From Clostridia bacterium (GTDB lineage: Bacteria; Bacillota; Clostridia; Oscillospirales; CAG-272): a stretch of DNA of 32,964 nucleotides. The notes under the pieces are model-generated. The model saw only the letters and a list, made by a program, of their open reading frames with translations. It made no database searches and was not told where the DNA came from. Every line of letters starts with the position of its first letter. The first letter of the stretch is position 1. The DNA lies in contig JAFWAA010000037.1 in assembly GCA_017507905.1 (NCBI GenBank), positions 1 through 32,964 on the forward strand, written 5' to 3'. The translations under genes were made by a program, and so were the position numbers. Positions 1 to 7,443 of this stretch are shown here, one piece after another.

Positions 1-174
1 GGTGTTGAAGATGTAGTAAACGGTCTCGAGGTGCTTTGCCTCGACCTCTCCCTCGAATACGAGCTCGTATTCGGTAGGATCTACGCCTCCGTGTCTCTGC
101 GTGAACTCGAACCCCATAAATAAGAGGTTGCGCTTGTCTTTCTCTGTGCTGATCTGATAGATTTTGATTTTCAT
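1..174 (-). CDS. YodL-domain-like protein, N-terminal fragment
   Basis: Reading from 174 leftwards, an ATG preceded by a good GGAGGG site gives a protein beginning MKIKIYQISTEKDKRNLLF and continuing through VDPTEYELVFEGEVEAKHLE before the window ends. This pattern (MKIKIYQI, a short spacer, then a YxxVFxGEV motif and a fragment like LExVYxxFN) matches the YodL domain found in small proteins of conjugative and mobilisable elements in Firmicutes. The function of that domain is unknown. At least 58 residues are present and the C-terminus is missing. It lies 42 bp downstream of the HTH gene at 217-420 on the same strand and is probably cotranscribed with it. Confidence 0.65.
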   Translation of the reverse strand, partial: MKIKIYQISTEKDKRNLLFMGFEFTQRHGGVDPTEYELVFEGEVEAKHLETVYYIFNT

Positions 175-216
175 AATAGAATCCCTCCGTTTATCTATTG
201 TTTTTTGGTTTTGGTT

Positions 217-420
217 TTAAGCGGTTCGCTCGGTAGAGAAAAGATAGTCTATGCTCATATTCGGGAAGAAAGCCGCAACGATCTTGATCTCCGAGAGAGT
301 GAACTCCGTCCTTCCGGCGAGCTTGTTATTCGCCGTTTTTTCGCTCACCTTGAGCAAAGAAGCAAAATCTTTCGTTTTGACTCCGCGGCGGGTGAGCTCT
401 GCGTTTAGGTTTGGAAACAT
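217..420 (-). CDS. Small HTH (XRE/phage-repressor-like) protein, 67 aa
   Basis: The protein starts at ATG 420, directly behind an AAGGAGG site; a longer reading from 498 would begin upstream of the promoter -10 and is rejected. The 67 residues (MFPNLNAELTRRGVKTKDF...) read as a single helix-turn-helix domain. KTKDFASLLKVSEKTANNKL looks like the paired HTH helices and IDYLF is the usual terminal motif of phage-type XRE regulators. There is no dimerisation or effector domain. It is transcribed away from the second regulator at 587-961 and heads toward the YodL gene, as in a lysogeny or excision switch. Which of the two is the repressor cannot be told from sequence. Confidence 0.75.
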   Translation of the reverse strand: MFPNLNAELTRRGVKTKDFASLLKVSEKTANNKLAGRTEFTLSEIKIVAAFFPNMSIDYLFSTERTA

Positions 421-439
421 ATTTTTACCTCCTTGATTT

Positions 440-455
440 TTACCCCGCGGGGTAA
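440..455. promoter_or_regulatory. 16-bp perfect palindrome, candidate operator
   Basis: TTACCCCGCGGGGTAA is a perfect palindrome lying between the leftward -10 box and the leftward HTH start codon, where a bound repressor would block transcription. A related half-site, AGGGTAA, occurs at 512-518, just upstream of the rightward -35. The operator role is inferred from position and symmetry. Confidence 0.55.
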
Positions 456-465
456 CTTTGTAACC

Positions 466-494
466 ATTATACACCCTGTATCGTAATTTGTCAA
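466..494 (-). promoter_or_regulatory. Consensus sigma-A promoter for the leftward HTH gene
   Basis: On the minus strand TTGACA (494-489) and TATAAT (471-466) are separated by exactly 17 bp, both hexamers matching consensus. Predicted transcription start is near 459, inside or next to the 440-455 palindrome. Confidence 0.85.
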
Positions 495-526
495 GCACTT
501 TTTTACGATTTAGGGTAATTTTTTTC

Positions 527-555
527 TTGACAAGGGAGAATTTTTCCTGTATAAT
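527..555 (+). promoter_or_regulatory. Consensus sigma-A promoter for the rightward HTH gene
   Basis: TTGACA (527-532), 17 bp, TATAAT (550-555). Both boxes are perfect consensus. It fires away from the promoter at 466-494; the two -35 boxes are about 32 bp apart. Confidence 0.85.
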
Positions 556-586
556 AGAAGAACATAATATAACGGAGGAAATTTTT

Positions 587-961
587 ATGTTTTTAGATAA
601 CCTTGATAGACTAATGAAAGCGAGAAAAATAAATAAGAATATCCTCGCCCGAGAGAGCGGAATCCCTTATACCACGATCGACGGCTTTTATAAAAAAGGG
701 TGCGACAACGTTAAGCTCTCGACGCTCGTTAAGATCGCCGCCTATTTCGGAGTCTCTCTCGATTACCTTATAAACGGAGAGATTACTACACTTTCCGCTC
801 ACGAGAAAGCCGTTGTTTCTGCCTACCGTAATAACCCCGGTATGCAAAGCGCCGTAGATAAGCTCCTCGGCGTCGAGGAAGAGGGCGCCGACATAGCCGA
901 GGATATGAGCGCAACGATCCGCGCGGGAGCCGCACTCCCAAAAAGTACCGCTATAAAGTGA
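587..961 (+). CDS. XRE-family HTH regulator, 124 aa
   Basis: ATG 587 follows a GGAGG site 7-8 bp upstream and a perfect promoter; an in-frame extension to 488 runs through the promoter and is not used. Residues 4-60 form an XRE helix-turn-helix (ARESGIPYTTIDGFYKKG, then LVKIAAYFGVSLDYLINGE). The remaining half contains SAHEKAVVSAYRNNPGMQ and a short acidic tail. This layout is common in phage- and ICE-encoded regulators, where the second half mediates dimerisation. It shares the intergenic control region with the leftward HTH gene and is followed by the HIRAN-like and recombinase genes, so it probably controls element maintenance or excision. Confidence 0.85.
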   Translation: MFLDNLDRLMKARKINKNILARESGIPYTTIDGFYKKGCDNVKLSTLVKIAAYFGVSLDYLINGEITTLSAHEKAVVSAYRNNPGMQSAVDKLLGVEEEGADIAEDMSATIRAGAALPKSTAIK

Positions 962-968
962 GCTTTCT

Positions 969-1000
969 TCTCCCTCTCGGGAGAGTGATATTTATTTTTA
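969..1000 (+). terminator. Weak hairpin after the HTH gene
   Basis: A 6-bp stem (TCTCCC/GGGAGA, 969-974 with 979-984) is followed by an AT-rich tract with TTTATTTTTA. It is short, so it may only partially terminate or be incidental. Confidence 0.35.
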
Positions 1001-1028
1001 CGATCTACTACACATAGGAGGCGCTGTT

Positions 1029-1346
1029 ATGAAAAAACAAATTGATAGAATTGTATGTAACCTCGCGGGGAGCACCTATCCGAACCCGGACGGAACGAGC
1101 CGACAAACGTACCTCGCAAAATGCAAGCCCGGGCAAGATGTAACATTTAAGCCAATGCCGACGAAAGAATATCCCGATACGGTCGGAGTATGCACGAAAA
1201 AGGGTTGTATAGGCGTCCTCCCTTACTCCGCATTGAATAAGCTTCGCGGTTTGTATGCAAAAAACAAAGCCTCCGCTACGATAAAGGAGATCCTCAAATC
1301 GGAGCGCGGGCTCGGCTGTTCTATCGAGATTATAATTTACGGATAA
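1029..1346 (+). CDS. HIRAN-domain-like protein, 105 aa
   Basis: ATG 1029 has a strong TAGGAGG site. The protein reads MKKQIDRIVCNLAG, then YPNPDGTSRQTYLAKCKPGQDVTFKP, then a turn with EYPDTVGV and IGVLPYSALNKL. This resembles the HIRAN fold (a beta-rich DNA-end-binding domain also found alone in mobile-element proteins), whose hallmark is a G-x-x-x-R-Q-x-x-L start, a P-x-N-P-x-D/A-x-A-V core and a G-x-L-P/S segment. The match is by pattern only, and the central D-P-N-A part is altered. It sits between the HTH regulator and the recombinase on the same strand, ending 50 bp before the recombinase, and could assist DNA processing of the element. Confidence 0.5.
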   Translation: MKKQIDRIVCNLAGSTYPNPDGTSRQTYLAKCKPGQDVTFKPMPTKEYPDTVGVCTKKGCIGVLPYSALNKLRGLYAKNKASATIKEILKSERGLGCSIEIIIYG

Positions 1347-1396
1347 AGAAAAAGCCCTCTCCGCTGTCATAGCGAAAAGGGCGAGGAGGTTTATAT

Positions 1397-3181
1397 ATGG
1401 CATTTGCGCGGGTGCGCTCCGTTCCTCCGGAGTGTTCTATGAACGCCGTTATTTATGCTCGCTATTCGCCCGGTCCCGATCAATCCGAAAATAGCATAGA
1501 TTTTCAGCTCCGCGCGGATCAAGCGTATTGCGACGCAAAGGGCTTGAACGTCGTAGGAACCTATATCGACCGAGCAAAGAGCGGAACTACCGATAACCGC
1601 CCCGATTTTCAACGTATGATCGAGGACGCGAAAAAACGGCAATTCGCTTTTATAGTCGTCTACCGTTTCGACCGCTTCGCGCGGAACCGTTACGATAGCG
1701 CTATCTACAAGAAGGAGCTCGAGGGCTTCGGCGTCCGGGTGCTTTCCACCGAGGAGAGCATAGGAACCGGCGACGAGGGAATAATTCTCGAGAGTATTTA
1801 CGAGGCTATGGCGGAATCGTATTCCCGCCGCCTCTCCCGTGTCGTTACGCAAGGAATGAGAGAAACCGCTCTCAAAGGTCTTTCTACCGGAGGGAACCTC
1901 TCGCTCGGCTTGAAGATCGTCGATCATAAGGTCGAGCTCGACGAGAGAACCGCTCCCGCCGTTCGCTATTGCTTCGAGGCGAGATCCGAGGGGATCACAA
2001 AGAAGCCGATCGCCGACGAGCTGAACGCCCGAGGGTTCCGTACCAAAACGGGAAAGCTCTTCACGGTGAACACGGTTTCCCAAATACTCGCGAACCCTGT
2101 CTATAAGGGCGTACACAATTACGCCGGGATCGAGCGCTCTTGCCCGGCTACCGTCTCGGCGGAGCTGTGGGATCGCGTTCAAGAGATCGAGCGCCGAGAA
2201 AAGAAGAGCTACGGAAAGAAGGTCGCCGCTACCTATTACGCCCTCTCGGGTAAAATCTTTTGCGGGCATTGTGGCGCCTCTCTGATCGGAGATAGCGGAA
2301 CGAGCCGAACCGGTGAAAAACATTTCTATTATACTTGCGCGGCAAGGAAGAAAAATCGCTCTTGCAATAAGAAGAGCGAAAAGAAGGATTTTATAGAATG
2401 GTATATATGCGAGCAAACGGTAAAATTCGTTCTCACCGACGCGAATATATCGAGGATCGCGGAGCGCGTCGTAGCCCTCTCGGAAGAGGAGCTCGGCTCC
2501 GGGGAGCTCGCGCGTCTTGAGGAGCGCCTCGCGGAGATCGAGCGCGAGATCGACGCCGCCGCGGATTCTCTCATAAAGACGAACTCTCCCGCTCTGATAA
2601 AGCGAATAAACGAGAAGGTAGCCGTTCTCGAGGCTCAACAGCAAGCGACCGAGACGGAGATCTCTCGGCTTCGCGTTCGTCAAGAGCTCCGCGTAACGGT
2701 GCGCGAGGTAGAGGCGTTCCTTCGCGGGTTCTGCTCGGGAGATCTCTTCGACGAGGATTTCCGGCGCCGCCTCATAAATACGCTCGTAAACTGTATATAT
2801 CTATTCGACGATAAGGTCGTGATCTATTACAACATCCGCGGAATAAAGGAAATAAGCTATATAGATATGCTTTCCGACGTCGAGGAGCTCTCGGAGAACG
2901 GGGCTCCCGGTGGTTCGGATAGCTCTCGAGTTAGTCCACCAAAACGCAAAAAGGGATACCCTGTGGGTATCCCTTTTTGCGTTTTGATCGGTCATTTCAA
3001 CGAGAACCTTCGCGAATGGCTCTGCCATTCGCCACGATTTGCGCAACTCCGCAGAAGGAAATCCGATGGAAAGCGCAAATACGGGTTCAGAGCCATGATG
3101 CTGCCTCCCCCCCTCCCCCTGATCTCCTCAAAAAAAGAATGCGCCTCGGATACGGTCAGTATCCGAGGCACTCATTTTTAA
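1397..3181 (+). CDS. Large serine recombinase (integrase) with extended C-terminus
   Basis: The start at ATG 1397 has an excellent GAGGAGG site; an internal ATG at 1439 (MNAVIYARYS) is the family's usual start and a possible alternative. The N-terminal resolvase domain (about residues 15-160) has the nucleophile Ser24 in YARYS and the conserved arginine motif FDRFARNRYD. It is followed by a recombinase domain (about 175-290), a zinc ribbon (CGHCG near 292, second Cys pair in YYTCAARKKNRSC) and a coiled-coil region rich in Glu and Leu (about 355-440). Such enzymes insert and excise elements by att-site recombination. The expected enzyme ends near residue 510-520. The last ~70 residues are translated from a perfect 22-bp hairpin and downstream sequence and overlap the convergent phosphatase stop by 4 bp, so this tail is probably junction-derived. 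Confidence 0.9.
   Translation: MAFARVRSVPPECSMNAVIYARYSPGPDQSENSIDFQLRADQAYCDAKGLNVVGTYIDRAKSGTTDNRPDFQRMIEDAKKRQFAFIVVYRFDRFARNRYDSAIYKKELEGFGVRVLSTEESIGTGDEGIILESIYEAMAESYSRRLSRVVTQGMRETALKGLSTGGNLSLGLKIVDHKVELDERTAPAVRYCFEARSEGITKKPIADELNARGFRTKTGKLFTVNTVSQILANPVYKGVHNYAGIERSCPATVSAELWDRVQEIERREKKSYGKKVAATYYALSGKIFCGHCGASLIGDSGTSRTGEKHFYYTCAARKKNRSCNKKSEKKDFIEWYICEQTVKFVLTDANISRIAERVVALSEEELGSGELARLEERLAEIEREIDAAADSLIKTNSPALIKRINEKVAVLEAQQQATETEISRLRVRQELRVTVREVEAFLRGFCSGDLFDEDFRRRLINTLVNCIYLFDDKVVIYYNIRGIKEISYIDMLSDVEELSENGAPGGSDSSRVSPPKRKKGYPVGIPFCVLIGHFNENLREWLCHSPRFAQLRRRKSDGKRKYGFRAMMLPPPLPLISSKKECASDTVSIRGTHF
2940..2986 (+). terminator. 22-bp perfect hairpin at the recombinase 3' end
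   Basis: CAAAACGCAAAAAGGGATAC... at 2940-2961 is perfectly complementary to 2965-2986 with a 3-nt loop. The stem contains its own A and T runs, so it can act as a bidirectional terminator. Unusually, it lies within the open reading frame of the recombinase. Confidence 0.7.
3127..3169 (-). terminator. Terminator of the phosphatase operon
   Basis: An 11-bp stem GCCTCGGATAC/GTATCCGAGGC (3143-3153 with 3159-3169) with a 5-nt loop is followed, on the minus strand, by ATTCTTTTTTT. It lies 9 bp past the phosphatase stop codon. Confidence 0.85.
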
Positions 3182-4503
3182 TTGTAAGGGTTATAAGTCA
3201 CGGGATTATCCAGAATATCCTTCATCAGGTTGAATACGTCGATATTCTTGATGGTGAAGGGAGAGCCGTAATAAGAGAATTTGGAATAATCCGGAGTCGT
3301 GATGCCGTAGGTAAAGAGGCCAACCTTTGCCTGCGTGTGGTTCGTGGAGCTCCAGTTGTAGTAGACCGTTTTTCCACCCTCACCGGTGAAGGTCTTGGTG
3401 TAAGAGCCTGCCTTGGAGCCGACCGTAAGTCCGCCCGTCTCGTGATCGGCAGTGATCAGAACAGCCGTGTCGGTGCGTTCACCCATCCACTCCAGAATGA
3501 CCTCGACGGTGTTGTTGAGGCTGTTGACGCTGTGGACCATGTTGGCAAAATCATTGCTGTGCGAATACTTGTCGATATAGGCCTGCTCCAGGATCAGCAC
3601 AAATCCCTCATCGTTTCGGGAGAGCATCTTGAGTGCGTAGTAGACGGCATGCTCAAGCTGAACGTCAGCATCGGTTCCCGCCATGTCCAGCTGCCAGTAG
3701 GTCTTCTGCTTGCGCGCGGCGCGCTCGATATCGTCAAACGTGTCGATGTAGTAGTAGCCCTGAGCTTCGATCTGGTTGACCAATGCGGTGCAGGTGGAGT
3801 CCGTGGCGCCGCCAAGAAGATCCACACCGGAATAGATCTGCGAATTGGCGATCTCCTGCGCGTTGCTGCGGCTTCGGGAATGCGCCGAGAAGGCGGCAGG
3901 GGTTGCTCCCAGAAGCGAATCGGTGGTCAGAACGCCGGTCGCCTTGCCAAGAGACTTGGCATAATCCAGAATGGTCTGCACGTCAACCTGATTGTGGTCC
4001 TTGCCGATATATCCGTTGACGGTGAGATGTCCCGTAGCAAGCGCGGTTCCGCTCGCGGCAGAGTCGGTCAGCACCGGGCCGTAGCCGTTTGCGTAGACCG
4101 AATCGGTATTCACGGTAACGAAATCCCAATCGGTAAAGCCAAAATCCTTGCCGTAGGTCAGCTCGCCTGCCGCGATGTGATCCAGACCCATGCCGTCGCC
4201 GATGATGAGGATCAGGTTCTTGATCTCCTGCGGCTCGGTCTCGGGATCTGTTTCGGGGTCCGTTTCGGGGTCTGTTGCAAGATCTGTTTCGGGGTCTGTC
4301 GCGGGATCTGTTGCAGGATCGGTCGCAGGGTCGGTCGCGGGATCGGTTGCGGGATCGGTCACGGGATCGGTTGCGGGATCGGTCACGGGAGAGGAGCCCG
4401 CGTCTACGGGACCCTGGGGTGTCAGCGTCTGGCAAGCGGCCAGAGAGAAGACCAGCGCAAGGGTCAAAAGCAGCAAAGAAAGACGGAATGCGGTTTTCTT
4501 CAT
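3178..4503 (-). CDS. Alkaline phosphatase, lipoprotein with (TDPA)n linker
   Basis: This is a 441-aa PhoA-superfamily phosphomonoesterase, predicted to be anchored outside the membrane. The signal peptide ends in a lipobox (SLAAC, Cys24). Residues 41-92 are a run of 13 four-residue TDPx units forming an acidic linker. The catalytic domain then starts with IGDGMG (metal ligand Asp103), carries the nucleophile Ser148 in TDSAASGTA, and has Asp311/His315, Asp353/His354 (TADHETGG) and His389. All zinc ligand positions expected from the E. coli enzyme therefore appear kept. The start has a GGAG site. It begins 29 bp after the AMP-ligase stop and is likely its operon partner, releasing phosphate from organic esters; no Pho box was recognised. 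Confidence 0.9.
   Translation of the reverse strand: MKKTAFRLSLLLLTLALVFSLAACQTLTPQGPVDAGSSPVTDPATDPVTDPATDPATDPATDPATDPATDPETDLATDPETDPETDPETEPQEIKNLILIIGDGMGLDHIAAGELTYGKDFGFTDWDFVTVNTDSVYANGYGPVLTDSAASGTALATGHLTVNGYIGKDHNQVDVQTILDYAKSLGKATGVLTTDSLLGATPAAFSAHSRSRSNAQEIANSQIYSGVDLLGGATDSTCTALVNQIEAQGYYYIDTFDDIERAARKQKTYWQLDMAGTDADVQLEHAVYYALKMLSRNDEGFVLILEQAYIDKYSHSNDFANMVHSVNSLNNTVEVILEWMGERTDTAVLITADHETGGLTVGSKAGSYTKTFTGEGGKTVYYNWSSTNHTQAKVGLFTYGITTPDYSKFSYYGSPFTIKNIDVFNLMKDILDNPVTYNPYN
4228..4383 (-). repeat. 12-bp tandem repeat array encoding TDPA/TDPE units
   Basis: Thirteen imperfect 12-bp units (family GGGATCGGTTGC on the plus strand) encode TDPA, TDPV or TDPE. Units at the lipid-anchor side are mostly TDPA and those near the catalytic domain TDPE, suggesting local expansion. 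Copy number could vary by slippage without changing frame. Confidence 0.9.
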
Positions 4504-4532
4504 GATCAGTCTCCTTTCAAGGGTGGAAAAAA

Positions 4533-6263
4533 TCAGTCGATGGACTTGTCAATGGCAAAGCGCGTGATCTTGCGGGAGGTGTTCTTGGGGAATTCCTCGG
4601 CGCGAAGCTTGACCTTGCCCACGTGCTTGTAGGATACGTTCTTTTCGTTGATCTTTTTGATGGCGTCCTCAAAATAGGTCTGCGCATCGGTGATCGCGTG
4701 ACGCTCGAGCGCCTCGGCGTCGGGATAGATCTCGGCAACGATGATCTCCTTGGTCGGATCGCTCTTGCTCTCGCCTGCGTAAACGACTACCTCGCCCACG
4801 CCGTAAACCCCCTGGATATCGGTCTCGATCTCCTCGGGGTAAACGTTTTTGCCGTTGGAGAAGATGATGAGGTTTTTGAGACGTCCCGTGATGTAGATCC
4901 ACTGGTCGTCCCCCTCCATCTCCACCTTGCCGTAGTCACCGGTGCGGAAATAGCCGTCCTCGGTGAAGACCTCGCGGGTGGCCTCCTCGTTTTTGTAGTA
5001 GCCCATCATCACGTTGGGACCCTTATAGGAGATCTCGCCCTCGCCGTTCTCGTCGGGATCCAGGATCTTGACGTGTCCGCCGATGATCGGCAGACCGACA
5101 GAGCCCTTCTTGCGGTACTCGTTACGGTTGCAGGAGATGAGCGGCGCGCACTCGGTGATGCCGTAGCCGTTGAGAATGACCACGCCCATGCCCTCGAAGA
5201 AATCGATGATCTCCTGGTTGAGGGCGGCGCCTCCGCAGATGATCATCTGCAGCTTGCCGCCAAAGTTGGAAAGCACCGACTTGAAGAGCGTTGCGCGCAG
5301 GTCGATGCCGACCTTGAGCAGTGCGCCCGAGACCTTCATCATCTTCTTAAGCAGGCCAAGCTTGCCCTGCTTCTCGGCGGTGGCAAGAATGCGCTTGTAG
5401 AAGGTCTCGACGAACAGAGGAACCAGCACCAGGTGCGTGGGCTGATACTCCTTCAGCTCGTTCATGATGTAGCGCAGGCCTCCCGAGATATAGATCTCAC
5501 AGCCCTGGGCGTAGTGACCGACAAAGTTGACGGTGGAGCCGAAGGTGTGGTGCGGGGGCAGGACGCACATGGTCTTGGGGGTGATGTCAAAGTTATACAT
5601 TCCCTGCTCCATGTCCGAGCAGATGTTGGTGACCGAAAGCATAACGCCCTTTCCCTTGCCCGTTGTGCCCGAGGTGAACACGATGGAGGAAAGCTTGTCG
5701 GGATCGATCTCGTAATCGTAATAGGAATTGTCCCCTGCCGCAAATTTTTCGGCACCGCGCGCGCGGACGTCGGCAAGGCTCTGTGCATAGTCGGCGGTGG
5801 AATCGCCAAACTCCACAAAGCATTGAAGCGAAGGAACGCTCTCCTTGATCTCGCTGATCTTTGCCTCGGCGACCTTGGAGAAGACCACGAAGGGCGTCTC
5901 GGCCGTGTTGAGGATGGAGGCGATATCGGCGGCGGGAAGCTCCTTGTCGATCGGAACGGTGATCGCGCCCATGGCCATCAGGGCGAAATAGGAGAAGACC
6001 CACTCGGGAGAGGCCTCACCGATGAGGGCAACCTTTTGGTCGCACATGCCCATGGAGATAAACTCGGTAGCCAGATCGCGGACGTATTCCTTGCCCTCGC
6101 GGTAGGTATAGTGGGAGGGCTGCTTGTCGGAGGGGCGCTTACGGTAGCTGATGGCGTAGCGGTCGGGATAGCGCTCGGCCACGTTCTCCACCATCTCGCG
6201 GAAATGCTTGAAGTGGGTCGTTTCGTACAGAGGATAGTTCTTTTTTCTGTTCTTAAAAGCCAT
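4533..6263 (-). CDS. AMP-dependent acyl-CoA synthetase/ligase, 576 aa
   Basis: This member of the ANL adenylate-forming superfamily activates a carboxylic acid, most likely a fatty acid, as acyl-AMP and transfers it to CoA or another thiol. The core motifs are present: the A3 phosphate-binding loop TSGTTGKGKGV (about residue 210), A5 NGYGITECAP, A7 YFRTGDYG, the hinge region ITGRLKNLIIFSNGKN and the C-terminal A10 lysine in NTSRKITRF. No signal peptide or carrier domain is visible, and the length suits a stand-alone long-chain acyl-CoA synthetase. ATG 6263 has an AGGAG site and lies about 40 bp downstream of a perfect promoter. The alkaline phosphatase follows after 29 bp. The chain length of the substrate cannot be told. 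Confidence 0.88.
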   Translation of the reverse strand: MAFKNRKKNYPLYETTHFKHFREMVENVAERYPDRYAISYRKRPSDKQPSHYTYREGKEYVRDLATEFISMGMCDQKVALIGEASPEWVFSYFALMAMGAITVPIDKELPAADIASILNTAETPFVVFSKVAEAKISEIKESVPSLQCFVEFGDSTADYAQSLADVRARGAEKFAAGDNSYYDYEIDPDKLSSIVFTSGTTGKGKGVMLSVTNICSDMEQGMYNFDITPKTMCVLPPHHTFGSTVNFVGHYAQGCEIYISGGLRYIMNELKEYQPTHLVLVPLFVETFYKRILATAEKQGKLGLLKKMMKVSGALLKVGIDLRATLFKSVLSNFGGKLQMIICGGAALNQEIIDFFEGMGVVILNGYGITECAPLISCNRNEYRKKGSVGLPIIGGHVKILDPDENGEGEISYKGPNVMMGYYKNEEATREVFTEDGYFRTGDYGKVEMEGDDQWIYITGRLKNLIIFSNGKNVYPEEIETDIQGVYGVGEVVVYAGESKSDPTKEIIVAEIYPDAEALERHAITDAQTYFEDAIKKINEKNVSYKHVGKVKLRAEEFPKNTSRKITRFAIDKSID

Positions 6264-6304
6264 ACTTCCATTCTCCTGTATAATTCAAAAAAATCTATAC
6301 CAAT

Positions 6305-6333
6305 ATTATACCTTATTTCGGCAGACTTGTCAA
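6305..6333 (-). promoter_or_regulatory. Consensus promoter of the ligase-phosphatase operon
   Basis: On the minus strand TTGACA (6333-6328), 17 bp, TATAAT (6310-6305), a perfect consensus pair about 40 bp before the ligase start. Confidence 0.88.
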
Positions 6334-6370
6334 GAAAATATTGTCAGCCCTGCAAACGAAGGGGTGTCGG

Positions 6371-7354
6371 TCACCCATCGGCGGGCGTATCTGCTTTTTC
6401 GTACAGGCGGCCCTGGTGGGAGCTTCTTTGGTAAAGGAGCTTGTCGATATCGTTAATGACGGTGGTCTTTTTGCGGCTCCACAGGGGGGCCAGAAGCTCC
6501 TCGGCCATGCCGTCGCCCGTAAGACGTCCGATCACGGTGTCGGGGGGCAACAGCTCCAGTGCGTCGGCCACCGTACGGATATAGTCCTCGCGCTCCATAG
6601 GGGAATATTCCCCTCTCTCCCAAAGCGTCGCCAGGGGCGTGCCTCGCAGAACGTGCAAAAGATGCAGCTTGACCTCGTCGGGATGCAGAGCGGCTACGTC
6701 GCGCACCGTTCGGAGCATCTCCTCGCGTCCCTCTCCGGGAAGCCCCAGGATCAGATGCACGCCGATGCGGAGCTTGCCCTTCCCTACCCTCCGCAGAGCC
6801 GAAAAGCCCTCGCAAAACGTGGCAAAGGTGTGCCCTCGGTTGATGCGTCTTGCCGTTTCGTCACTCGAGGATTGCAGGCCAAGCTCCACCGTCAGGACGG
6901 TTTGCTCGGCCAATTCCCCGAGCAGCGCAAGCACCTCCTCGGGCAGGCAGTCGGCACGCGTGGCGATGTTCAGTCCAACGATCCCCTCCTCACGAAGTGC
7001 CTCTCCGTACAGACGGCGCAGGACGTCGGCCGGTGCATACGTATTGGTGTGCGCCTGGAAATACGCGATGCATCGGGAGGTATCCCATTTTTTGGAGAGG
7101 ATCTCCTTTTGCACGCGGATCTGCTCCTGGATCGAAAGCGTGGGGCGCGGTGCAAAATCGCCGCTTCCGCGATCCGAGCAATAGATGCAGCCTCCCCTGC
7201 CGCACCGTCCGTCGACGTTGGGGCAGGTCAAGCCTGCATCCAGGGGAAGCTTTGCGCACTTTCCGCCAAAGGTCTCTCGCAAATAGTAATCATAGGTATA
7301 ATACCGCTTGTTGCTGTCGCTGTGCGGAAACGGATTGCTTTGTGCCTGCGTCAT
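6371..7354 (-). CDS. TIGR01212/YhcC-family radical SAM protein
   Basis: A 327-aa radical SAM enzyme of the YhcC type. Near the N-terminus, RYYTYDYYLRETFGGK and KLPLDAGLTCPN lead into the cluster-binding cysteines Cys44, Cys56 and Cys59 (C-x11-C-x-x-C, spacing characteristic of this family and unlike the classical CxxxCxxC). Then come YFQAHTNTYAP, VELGLQSSSDETARRINRGH and HLILGLPGE. The substrate is not firmly known to me. The start has a GGGAG site. It lies between the aminotransferase and the ligase promoter, on the same strand as both; a terminator separates it from the aminotransferase, so it probably has its own promoter within 7355-7443. Confidence 0.88.
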   Translation of the reverse strand: MTQAQSNPFPHSDSNKRYYTYDYYLRETFGGKCAKLPLDAGLTCPNVDGRCGRGGCIYCSDRGSGDFAPRPTLSIQEQIRVQKEILSKKWDTSRCIAYFQAHTNTYAPADVLRRLYGEALREEGIVGLNIATRADCLPEEVLALLGELAEQTVLTVELGLQSSSDETARRINRGHTFATFCEGFSALRRVGKGKLRIGVHLILGLPGEGREEMLRTVRDVAALHPDEVKLHLLHVLRGTPLATLWERGEYSPMEREDYIRTVADALELLPPDTVIGRLTGDGMAEELLAPLWSRKKTTVINDIDKLLYQRSSHQGRLYEKADTPADG

Positions 7355-7380
7355 ACGCTTCTCCCTTCTTGTCTTTCGGT

Positions 7381-7422
7381 AAAAAAGAGGAGGACCTTGC
7401 GGTTGCCCTGCGGTTCTCCTCC
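7381..7422 (-). terminator. Terminator after the aminotransferase gene
   Basis: A 10-bp stem with one G-T pair (GAGGAGGACC with GGTTCTCCTC, 7387-7396 and 7412-7421) ends in TTTTTT on the minus strand, about 22 bp past the stop codon. Confidence 0.75.
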
Positions 7423-7443
7423 TTCAAATTCAGTTCTATGCGA

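Larger units (their letters stand above)
1..2990. mobile_element. Right end of an integrated element (ICE/IME-like), truncated by the window start
   Basis: The stretch carries a YodL-domain fragment, two divergent HTH regulators, a HIRAN-like protein and a large serine recombinase. This is typical cargo of integrative elements in Clostridia. Codon choice differs from the genes to the right: the element uses many ctc, gag, cgc and ata codons, while the chromosome favours ctg, atc and aag. The serine recombinase is the last gene and converges on a chromosomal phosphatase, which is the usual terminal position for these integrases. The right boundary is placed at the recombinase 3' hairpin only approximately, because large serine recombinases leave very short att cores that cannot be read from one side. 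The left end is outside the window. Confidence 0.7.
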
